DNA of 33,022 bases from Carideicomes alvinocaridis. Lineage in GTDB: Bacteria > Pseudomonadota > Alphaproteobacteria > Rhodobacterales > Rhodobacteraceae. A program made the position numbers and the translations under genes. The DNA lies in NCBI GenBank assembly GCA_005473895.2, contig SRJI02000049.1, forward strand, positions 1 through 33,022, given 5' to 3'. Positions 7,843 through 14,115 of this stretch are shown here, piece after piece. The notes under the pieces were generated by a model, which saw only the letters and a list, made by a program, of their open reading frames with translations, was not told where the DNA came from and searched no databases. The first letter of the stretch is position 1. Every line of letters starts with the position of its first letter.

Positions 7843-7991
7843 TCCGCAGATCGCGCGCCCCCGGTGACCGCCTCTGGACCCGGTCCCGAGACCCGGCCAC
7901 GGCCAGCGGGAACGCGCATCGCCGGAACCGCGGCCGGGGGTAAGCTGTTGCCTCTCCAACGCAAACCCGTCTCAACCGGAAAGGCCACATC

Positions 7992-8156
7992 ATGATCGAA
8001 TGGATTCTCATCCTGCTTGCCGTCGCCGCGATCGCCGCATTGCTGGGCTTCGGCCGGCTCTCCGGCCTCGCCCTCAGCGGCGCGAAGATCCTGATCGTCA
8101 TCGTCCTCATCCTCTTCCTGCTGGTGCTCTTCGGGGTCATCGGGCTAGCGGCCTGA
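7992..8156 (+). CDS. Small membrane protein, UPF0391/DUF1328 type
   Basis: A 54-residue protein with two hydrophobic helices (about residues 4-20 and 32-52) separated by a short glycine-rich turn (LGFGRLSGLALSGAKI). The pattern W-I-L-I-L-L-AVAAIAALLGFG then AKILIVIVLILFLLVLFGV matches the UPF0391 (YtjA, DUF1328) family, whose members are nearly always 50-60 residues. Its function is not established. It starts at the ATG at 7992 after a GGAAAGG site. It lies 149 bases after the hydrolase gene and 66 bases before trmD on the same strand. The call rests on overall pattern similarity. Confidence 0.85.
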   Translation: MIEWILILLAVAAIAALLGFGRLSGLALSGAKILIVIVLILFLLVLFGVIGLAA

Positions 8157-8184
8157 CGCGACACCGGGCACCTCTCGAAGCCGC

Positions 8185-8211
8185 TTGCCAGTCATGGGCC
8201 GGGCGTATTAT
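8185..8211 (+). promoter_or_regulatory. Candidate promoter placing trmD start near the 5' end
   Basis: TTGCCA (8185-8190) and TATTAT (8206-8211) are separated by 15 bases, shorter than ideal. The -10 box is a good match and ends 11 bases before the trmD ATG, so a transcript from it would have almost no leader. Confidence 0.35.
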
Positions 8212-8222
8212 GCGCTTGGCCC

Positions 8223-9032
8223 ATGTCTGATACCCCCGCCCGTTCCCATGGTCGCAAGACGTTGCGCCCGACCCTCCGGCCCCGCGAGCTGATGGAGCCG
8301 GACCCGGAACTGGCGCGCGCCTGGACGGCACAGGTCATCACCCTGCTGCCCGGCGCTTTCCCCGGGATCCTCGGCGAAAGCCTGACCGGCAAGGCCCTGC
8401 GCGACGGGGTCTGGCAGTTGCGCCCGATCGACCTGCGGCCCTTCGGCGAGGGGCGCCATCGCAACGTCGACGACACGCCGGCCGGCGGCGGTGCCGGCAT
8501 GGTGCTGCGCCCCGACGTGATGGGGCGGGCCATCGAGACGGCGCAGGAGACCGCCCCGCAGGGCGCCCCGCTCATCTACCTGTCGCCCCGCGGCCGGCCG
8601 TTTACGCAAGATATAGCGCGCGACCTGGCCCGGCGCCCCGGCGTGACCCTGATCTGCGGGCGCTTCGAAGGGCTTGACGAAAGAGTGATCGAGCATTTCG
8701 GGATCACCGAGCTTTCCCTGGGGGATTACGTCTTGACCGGTGGGGAAATCGCGGCTCAGGCTGTTCTCGACGCTGCCGTCCGCCTGCTGCCAGGCGTCCT
8801 GGGGAATGATGCATCCGTGGAGGAGGAAAGCTTCTCGCATGGCTTGCTGGAGCATCCGCAATTCACACGGCCAGCCGAATGGGAAGGGAAACGGATCCCG
8901 GACGTGCTCCTCTCGGGGCATCACGGCGAAATTGCGAAATGGCGACAGCAGGAAGCGGAACGGATGACACGGGAACGGCGCCCCGATCTGTGGGAGACGT
9001 GGCTGCGCCGTGCCGGAAAGGCCTCCGGCTGA
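8223..9032 (+). CDS. trmD: tRNA (guanine-37-N1)-methyltransferase TrmD
   Basis: TrmD methylates G37 of tRNAs reading CNN codons, which prevents frameshifting. It has the SPOUT trefoil-knot fold. Visible signatures: DDTPAGGGAGMVLRPDV, LICGRFEGLDERVI, SLGDYVLTGGEIAAQAVLDA (the S-adenosylmethionine knot) and the C-terminal RPAEWEGKRIPDVLLSGHHGEIAKWR. The length is 269 residues. A 34-residue N-terminal extension (SHGRKTLRPTLRPREL...) precedes the usual start region TAQVITLLPGAFPG; extensions of this type are what I recall for Roseobacter-group TrmD. Met24 (base 8292) is the alternative start. No clear Shine-Dalgarno sequence precedes the ATG at 8223, and a -10-like TATTAT sits just upstream. Confidence 0.95.
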   Translation: MSDTPARSHGRKTLRPTLRPRELMEPDPELARAWTAQVITLLPGAFPGILGESLTGKALRDGVWQLRPIDLRPFGEGRHRNVDDTPAGGGAGMVLRPDVMGRAIETAQETAPQGAPLIYLSPRGRPFTQDIARDLARRPGVTLICGRFEGLDERVIEHFGITELSLGDYVLTGGEIAAQAVLDAAVRLLPGVLGNDASVEEESFSHGLLEHPQFTRPAEWEGKRIPDVLLSGHHGEIAKWRQQEAERMTRERRPDLWETWLRRAGKASG

Positions 9033-9138
9033 GCGTGCGCCGCCGCGGGCCGGGAAATGGCCCAGCCCCTGCCCGATCCTTGCCAGATTCCCGCGGTTAT
9101 CTCTCCGCCACGCGAATGCATGTGAAGGTCGAACGGGT

Positions 9139-10194
9139 ATGTCCAACACGCTGAAGCTGGCCAACCGGGAAGGATTGCACTTCCCGGACCATGACGTGAT
9201 GCGCGCGGAGCTGGAGCAAGCGCTCGACTGGGCCGGCATCGGGCAGGAGCGCGAGCTGCGGCAGCGCTACGGATGGGCCGGACAGGTGCCGCCCCTGCCC
9301 AAGGAGCTGCTCGACACCGCGCTGCTGCGCGAGATCCGGTCGCTGCGCCCCGACGAGGAATATTTCGACCCCGCCCATTACCTCGACCGGCTGGACCCGG
9401 CCGAGATGCGGCAGCTCTACGGTCATATGCGCTGGCTCACCGCGCCCGAGGACGAGGCGGAGGCCTTCGACCAGGCCTTCGGCTATTCCCACCGCTATCC
9501 CGGCCTGCGCGACCAGTATCACCGGGCCCTCGCCGAGCGGCCCCGCCACCAGCGCGAGATCGACTCCTTCGTCCATGCCGCCGAGGCCTGGCACAGGGAA
9601 GGCCGCAAGCCGTGCTGGCCCCTGGTCTCGCAGCTTCCGCGGCCCGACGTGGCGCTCTGGCACGAGATCGCGACCGACATGTACAAGATGCGCGGCAATC
9701 GCCTGGACGCGGTGCTTTGGATCCTGTCGCAGCGGCTCTGCGACCGGGCGACGATCTACCGGTTCCTGCAGGGCGCCTTCGCCTTCGGCTCCATGGCCGA
9801 ATGGGTGGAGCGGCGGCAGGCCGAGAGCCCGGAGGCCGCGGCGGCGATGATCGCCACGCTGGAGCGGGTGATCGACGGCTGGAACGGCGGTTTCTACCAC
9901 CAGTCCAACCTTGCCCCCACCCTCTATGGCGAGCTGGCGCCGATGGAGGGCACGCCGGACCTCGCCCAGCATGCCGCGGCCTGCTACGACGCCTATCCCG
10001 AGCTGGCACGGCTGCTGCCGCACCGGCCGATGCCGCGCTCGATCCCGCTGGCCGCGCCCGACGACCGCAAGCTGCGGCTTTATTCGCGACCCTCGGGCTA
10101 TCGCTACGACCCCGAACACGGGGAGTTGCAGTGGATCGCCGGTGAGCCACAGCTCGCCGATTTCCTCAGCTGGAGGCCGACCCTGCCGGCTTGA
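9139..10194 (+). CDS. Protein of unknown function, possibly DUF4274-like
   Basis: A 351-residue, mostly helical, soluble protein without a signal peptide or membrane segment. It is rich in Trp, Tyr, His and Arg. A segment near the middle (LDAVLWILSQRLCDRATIYRFL) resembles the core of DUF4274, in which a residue run ending in a 'CD-x-T' motif is conserved; this is a weak recollection. The start is taken at the ATG at 9139, which follows GAAGG at about 10 bases. A longer frame from base 9010 would add low-complexity sequence overlapping the trmD end. The rplS promoter begins within its stop codon. No pathway is implied by the neighbours. Confidence 0.75.
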   Translation: MSNTLKLANREGLHFPDHDVMRAELEQALDWAGIGQERELRQRYGWAGQVPPLPKELLDTALLREIRSLRPDEEYFDPAHYLDRLDPAEMRQLYGHMRWLTAPEDEAEAFDQAFGYSHRYPGLRDQYHRALAERPRHQREIDSFVHAAEAWHREGRKPCWPLVSQLPRPDVALWHEIATDMYKMRGNRLDAVLWILSQRLCDRATIYRFLQGAFAFGSMAEWVERRQAESPEAAAAMIATLERVIDGWNGGFYHQSNLAPTLYGELAPMEGTPDLAQHAAACYDAYPELARLLPHRPMPRSIPLAAPDDRKLRLYSRPSGYRYDPEHGELQWIAGEPQLADFLSWRPTLPA

Positions 10195-10219
10195 TTGTCG
10201 CGCCGGGGCACTCTATACG
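10191..10219 (+). promoter_or_regulatory. Strong sigma-70 type promoter for rplS-rpmE
   Basis: TTGATT (10191-10196), 17 bases, then TATACG (10214-10219). Four of six bases match consensus in each box, with ideal spacing, which is good for this GC-rich genome. The -35 box overlaps the TGA stop of the preceding gene. It predicts a leader of about 245 bases before rplS. Confidence 0.65.
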
Positions 10220-10469
10220 CGGCGCGTCCGCGACCGGTTGCCCGAGTCGCGGCGGCCTTTCGTCCGGGCACGTCCCCGGGGTTTTCTTCGGCCCCGGATG
10301 TCCATGGCGAAGGGTGCGGCCCCCGCGGCCCGATCAAGGAAAATGACGGCCCCATCTCCGGCGGGCGGCACTGGCGGATCGCGCCGGGCCGGACCCGAAA
10401 GAAGACCAGGAGCTCCGGGACTGCGCCACCTTCGCGGAACAACCGCGAGCGAACATAGGAGTTGGTCCC
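10220..10469 (+). other. Long 5' leader of rplS
   Basis: This 250-base untranslated stretch between the promoter and rplS contains two clear hairpins. One has arms 10276-10281 and 10292-10297 (CCGGGG/CCCCGG). The other has arms 10432-10437 and 10443-10448 (TCGCGG/CCGCGA, loop AACAA) and ends 8 bases before the AGGAG ribosome binding site (10457-10461). A short frame starting at 10195 crosses it but has no recognisable protein. The layout would suit an autoregulatory ribosomal-protein leader; that function is inferred. Confidence 0.45.
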
Positions 10470-10874
10470 ATGGACCTGATCGCAGAACTCGAGGCGGAAC
10501 AGATCGCCTCGCTCGGGAAGGACATTCCCGATTTCAAGCCGGGCGACACCGTGCGCGTCGGCTACAAGGTGACCGAGGGCACCCGGACCCGTGTGCAGGC
10601 CTATGAAGGCGTCTGCATCAGCCGCAAGAATGGCCACGGCATCGCGGGCTCGTTCACCATCCGCAAGATTTCCTTCGGCGAGGGCGTGGAACGTGTCTTC
10701 CCGCTCTATTCCACGAACATCGACTCGATCCAGGTGATCCGCCGCGGCAAGGTGCGCCGGGCGAAGCTGTACTACCTGCGCTCGCGTCGGGGCAAATCCG
10801 CCCGGATCGCCGAACAGACGAACTACAAGCCCAAGGACGACGGCAAGAAGCCGGTGCAGGGGAGCGCGACATGA
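10470..10874 (+). CDS. rplS: 50S ribosomal protein L19
   Basis: L19 lies at the subunit interface of the 50S particle. The 134-residue sequence is unambiguous: [46 protein letters not shown], then [34 protein letters not shown] short lysine-rich tail extends slightly beyond the E. coli length (115). The ATG at 10470 has AGGAG eight bases upstream. Its 3' end overlaps rpmE by four bases (ATGA), so L31 translation is coupled to L19. Confidence 0.97.
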   Translation: MDLIAELEAEQIASLGKDIPDFKPGDTVRVGYKVTEGTRTRVQAYEGVCISRKNGHGIAGSFTIRKISFGEGVERVFPLYSTNIDSIQVIRRGKVRRAKLYYLRSRRGKSARIAEQTNYKPKDDGKKPVQGSAT

Positions 10875-11092
10875 AAAAGGATATCCATCCCGAATATCAC
10901 GTCATCGACGTGAAGATGACCAACGGCGACGTGGTCCAGATGCGCTCCACTTGGGGCGGCGAAGGCGAAGCCCTGTCGCTCGACATCGACCCCTCGGTGC
11001 ACCCGGCCTGGACCGGCGGCTCCTCGCGCCTGATGGATACCGGCGGCCGCGTGTCCCGGTTCAAGAAGAAATACGAAGGGCTGGGCTTCTGA
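10871..11092 (+). CDS. rpmE: 50S ribosomal protein L31
   Basis: L31 bridges the 50S subunit and the 30S head. The 73-residue protein begins [27 protein letters not shown] and ends [14 protein letters not shown], the pattern of the alphaproteobacterial L31. None of the zinc-binding cysteines of the E. coli-type protein is present, so this is a zinc-independent form. Its start overlaps the rplS stop. A strong intrinsic terminator begins 41 bases after the stop, so rplS-rpmE is a compact two-gene transcript. Confidence 0.96.
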   Translation: MKKDIHPEYHVIDVKMTNGDVVQMRSTWGGEGEALSLDIDPSVHPAWTGGSSRLMDTGGRVSRFKKKYEGLGF

Positions 11093-11133
11093 GCCACGGC
11101 TCCATCCGCCGGTCACGGCGGGGACAGTGCGAG

Positions 11134-11161
11134 ACGCCGCTCCCGATGGGGGCGGCGTTTT
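11134..11161 (+). terminator. Rho-independent terminator after rpmE
   Basis: An 11-bp stem (arms 11134-11144 and 11148-11158, one G-T pair, loop GAT) runs straight into TTTT. This is the clearest intrinsic terminator in the window and closes the rplS-rpmE transcript. Confidence 0.85.
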
Positions 11162-11235
11162 CGTTTGCGGTGCTGTTTGCGGTGCTGTTTGCGATGCCGG
11201 GGGCGCGGTGCCCCTGTCATGCCGTTTCGAGAGGT

Positions 11236-11301
11236 GGGGGAGCGCCGAGGGGGGCTCTGCCCCCCTCGGCGCTCCCCGCCATATTTATGGACCAGAGAAG
11301 C
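11236..11301 (+). repeat. Intergenic repeat, copy 2, with perfect 19-bp hairpin
   Basis: Arms 11237-11255 and 11259-11277 are perfect reverse complements around a TCT loop. They are followed directly by the ATATTTATGG motif and a purine-rich tail (ACCAGAGAAGCGG). The tail matches the copy after ffh, which lies on the opposite strand. The 3' side has no T-run, so it is not a classic terminator. Within the 324-base gap 11093-11416 I see only the rpmE terminator, this element and a candidate promoter. Confidence 0.65.
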
Positions 11302-11364
11302 GGGGGGCGCGGGCCGCAGTGGCGAGGCGGGCGGGCCCTGCCCCATGGCGACCCGGATCTCGCC

Positions 11365-11393
11365 TTAACCTCGCCCGCCCGAGCCTCTAGGAT
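11365..11393 (+). promoter_or_regulatory. Candidate promoter for hydrolase-P450 operon
   Basis: TTAACC (11365-11370), 17 bases, TAGGAT (11388-11393). The spacing is ideal and each box matches four of six consensus bases. The -10 box ends 23 bases before the next start codon. Pattern evidence only. Confidence 0.4.
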
Positions 11394-11416
11394 ACCGGCA
11401 ACCGCGAGGGTGCGTC

Positions 11417-12625
11417 ATGAGTGCTGAACCATTGCCCGTCCGTCGGCGCCGGGTCTTCTACATCCCCGGCTACGACCCGTTCCATCCGCGCCGCTACCGC
11501 GAGCTCTACCGCAAGGAAGGCGCCGCGCAGGCGCGGATCTCCGGCTACGAGATCGCGCTGCGGCCGAAGACAGGCCAGGGCCCCTATGGCTGGCACGTCT
11601 CCGCCCGGATCGAGGGGGCGGAGGTCGAGACGGAGGTGGAGGTACTGGTCTGGTCCGACCTGGTGAAGGACAGCATGGGCGCGGGGATCCTCGCCACCTA
11701 CGGGCAATTGCTGCGCACGGCTTGGATCTATATCGGCTCCGGCACGCTTTTCCGGCTGATGCGGCTGCGCAAGGGCCCGGTGATCGCCGCGCTCTACCCG
11801 GTGTTTTTCCTGCTGGGGCAGCTGCTGCTTGCACTGCTGCTGGCCTGGGGGGTGGGCGCGGTGCTGGCCCGGCTGCTGCATCCGCTGGCGGGGCTCGCCG
11901 GGCTGCTCGTGGTGCCGCCGGTGCTGCACTGGTTCCGAAAGCAGGATGCCAAGTTCTTCGCCTATTACCTGATGCACGATTACGCCTATTCCGCCGCGGC
12001 GAAGGGCGCGACCCCGGCCGCGCTGGAGGCGCGGCTGGCCGCGTTCGGCGAGCGGATCGGGGCGGCGTTGGCCTCGGACGCCGACGAGGTGCTGGTGGTG
12101 GGTCATTCCTCGGGCGCGCACCTGGCGGTCGCGGTGCTGGCGGAGCTGCTGCGCGCGCAGCGGGTGCCGGCGAACGGGCCGGCGCTGAACCTGCTGACGC
12201 TGGGCCAGGTGGTGCCGATGGTGGCCTTCCTGCCGGAGGCGCATGGGCTGAGGGCGGACTTGCAGCTCATGTCCGAGCAGGAGCCGGTGGCTTGGGTGGA
12301 TGTCACCGCGCCGGGCGACGGCTGCGCCTTCGCCCTCTGCGACCCGGTGGCGGTCAGCGGCGTCGCACGCGAGGCCCAGCGCTGGCCGCTGGTCTTTTCC
12401 GCCGCGTTCACGCAAAGTCTGTCGCCCGAACGCTGGGCGGCGCTGAAGCGCCGCTTCTTCCGCCTGCATTTCCAGTATCTCTGCGCCTTCGACCGCCCAC
12501 GCGACTACGATTACTTCCGCATCACCGCGGGGCCGCGGACGCTGCGCGCCCGCTACAGCGGGCGCCCCGCCTCGCGATCGAAGATCGCGAGGCCCGTCAA
12601 CAAGTACACGAGTACCGCTGCATGA
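11417..12625 (+). CDS. Alpha/beta-hydrolase-like membrane protein
   Basis: A 402-residue protein. The N-terminal part (RRRVFYIPGYDPFHPRRYRELY) resembles the first strand and oxyanion loop of alpha/beta hydrolases. It is followed by a hydrophobic region (about residues 120-170) long enough for two membrane helices. A nucleophile elbow GHSSGAH (229-235, Ser231) then lies in the right fold context (EVLVVGHSSGAHLAVAVLAELL). The acid and base residues are not certain; candidates are the Asp-rich WVDVTAPGDGCAF segment and a C-terminal His. It is probably a membrane-anchored esterase or lipase-like enzyme of unknown substrate. Its stop overlaps the P450 start (ATGA), so the two are translationally coupled and likely act together. 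No family name recognised. Confidence 0.75.
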   Translation: MSAEPLPVRRRRVFYIPGYDPFHPRRYRELYRKEGAAQARISGYEIALRPKTGQGPYGWHVSARIEGAEVETEVEVLVWSDLVKDSMGAGILATYGQLLRTAWIYIGSGTLFRLMRLRKGPVIAALYPVFFLLGQLLLALLLAWGVGAVLARLLHPLAGLAGLLVVPPVLHWFRKQDAKFFAYYLMHDYAYSAAAKGATPAALEARLAAFGERIGAALASDADEVLVVGHSSGAHLAVAVLAELLRAQRVPANGPALNLLTLGQVVPMVAFLPEAHGLRADLQLMSEQEPVAWVDVTAPGDGCAFALCDPVAVSGVAREAQRWPLVFSAAFTQSLSPERWAALKRRFFRLHFQYLCAFDRPRDYDYFRITAGPRTLRARYSGRPASRSKIARPVNKYTSTAA

Positions 12626-14028
12626 CGCGGCCGCCGAAGCCCGAGGCGAGACCCGACAGGGTCTCGCTCTGGCGCTATGCCAGGCTGTTTCGCGCCGACA
12701 TCTTGTCGGCGCAGCCGGCGCGGCTCTACCGCGCCTGGATGGCGGAGTTCCGGACGCCGTTCTTCCGCTCCTACCTGGTCAACCAGCCGGACCTCGTGAA
12801 GGCGGTCCTGAAGGACCGCCCGGAGGATTTTCCCAAGTCGGACCGGATCGGCGAGGGGCTGCGCCCCTTGCTGGGGCGCTCCGTCTTCGTCACCAACGGC
12901 GAGACCTGGGAGCGGCAGCGCCGGATCATCGATCCGGCCTTCGAGTCCGGTCGGTTGAAGGAAAGCTTTCCGGCCATGCGCGAGGCCGCCGCGGCGGCGG
13001 TCGCGCGGCTTGCCGCGCGCGCGGGCGGGGTCGTGGAGATCGAGGCGGAGACCTCCCATGTCGCCGCCGACGTGATCTTTCGCACCCTCTTTTCCATCCC
13101 GATCGAGCACGCGGTGGCCCGCGCGGTCTTCGACCGCTTCCGCGATTACCAGCGCAGCCAGCCGATCGTGAACCTCGCCGCGCTCGTTCCGCTGCCGCGC
13201 TGGATGCCGCGCTTCTTCCGCCGCGACACGCGGCGCGCCGCGCGCGAGATCCGTGCGCTCATCACCCGGCTCACCGCCGCCCGCCGGGCCGAGATCGAGG
13301 CCGGGCGCGCCCCGGACGACCTGGCCACCAAGATCATGACCACCACCGACCCCGACACCGGCGAGGGCTTCGGCACGGAGGAGATGGTGGACCAGGTCGC
13401 CATCTTCTTCCTCGCCGGGCACGAGACCTCGGCCTCCGCCCTCGCCTGGGCGCTCTACCTGCTGGCGCTCCATCCCGAGTGGCAGGACCGGCTGGCCGAG
13501 GAGGCCAGGGCGATGGACGAGGACCGGGACTTTTCCGTCATGGCCCGGCTGCGCCTGTCGCGCGACGTGTTCCGCGAGGCGTTGCGGCTTTATCCCCCCG
13601 TCCCGATGATGGTGCGCGAGGCCGCCTGCCCGGTGCGCTTTCGCGACCGCGACATCGCCCAGGGCAGCCAGGTGGTCCTGTCGCCGTGGCACCTGCACCG
13701 GCACGAGCGCCTCTGGGACCGGCCCGACGATTTCGACCCCGGGCGCTGGCACACCGAGAACGGGCGACGCTGCGGCCGCGAGGCCTTCATCCCCTTCTCC
13801 GCCGGGCCGCGGGTCTGCACCGGCGCGGGCTTCGCCATGGTGGAGGGGCCGTTGATCCTGTCCATGCTGCTGCGCCATTTCCGGTTCGAGCGCGTGGCCG
13901 GCGACGACCCGGTGCCGGTGGCGCATCTCACCGTGCGGGCGCGCGACGGGATCCGCCTGCGCGTGACCGACCGTGACGCCCCCGCGCCGGGCGCCGCCAC
14001 GGCCGCCCCGTCGGCAAAGCCGCGCTGA
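12622..14028 (+). CDS. Cytochrome P450
   Basis: A complete 468-residue P450, a heme-thiolate monooxygenase. The I-helix oxygen-binding motif is AGHET (265-269). The K-helix ExxR is E319-A-L-R322. The heme loop is FSAGPRVCTG with the axial ligand Cys399. The N-terminus (DRVSLWRYARLFRADILS) lacks a membrane anchor, consistent with a soluble bacterial enzyme needing separate ferredoxin and reductase, neither of which is in the window. The substrate is unknown; the general look is of fatty-acid or hydrocarbon hydroxylase-like P450s of Proteobacteria. The ATG at 12622 overlaps the upstream hydrolase stop. A tailoring role in the biosynthetic cluster 5 kb downstream is possible but unsupported. Confidence 0.93.
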   Translation: MTRPPKPEARPDRVSLWRYARLFRADILSAQPARLYRAWMAEFRTPFFRSYLVNQPDLVKAVLKDRPEDFPKSDRIGEGLRPLLGRSVFVTNGETWERQRRIIDPAFESGRLKESFPAMREAAAAAVARLAARAGGVVEIEAETSHVAADVIFRTLFSIPIEHAVARAVFDRFRDYQRSQPIVNLAALVPLPRWMPRFFRRDTRRAAREIRALITRLTAARRAEIEAGRAPDDLATKIMTTTDPDTGEGFGTEEMVDQVAIFFLAGHETSASALAWALYLLALHPEWQDRLAEEARAMDEDRDFSVMARLRLSRDVFREALRLYPPVPMMVREAACPVRFRDRDIAQGSQVVLSPWHLHRHERLWDRPDDFDPGRWHTENGRRCGREAFIPFSAGPRVCTGAGFAMVEGPLILSMLLRHFRFERVAGDDPVPVAHLTVRARDGIRLRVTDRDAPAPGAATAAPSAKPR

Positions 14029-14052
14029 CGAACCCGCTCGTGCGCGTGTCGT

Positions 14053-14081
14053 TTGCCGCGCCGGGCGCGGACGGGTAACGT
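14053..14081 (+). promoter_or_regulatory. Weak candidate promoter for the 999-residue exported protein gene
   Basis: TTGCCG (14053-14058), 17 bases, TAACGT (14076-14081). The spacing is good but the boxes are weak (four and three matches). It ends 34 bases before the chosen start codon. Confidence 0.25.
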
Positions 14082-14115
14082 GGGCCGGGTGTGCAAATTC
14101 TCCGGGAGGATCCCT

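Noticed and set aside
10195-10458. An 87-codon frame in the rplS leader
   Set aside because: It starts before the predicted transcription start, has Arg/Pro/Ala-rich low-complexity sequence and no convincing ribosome binding site.
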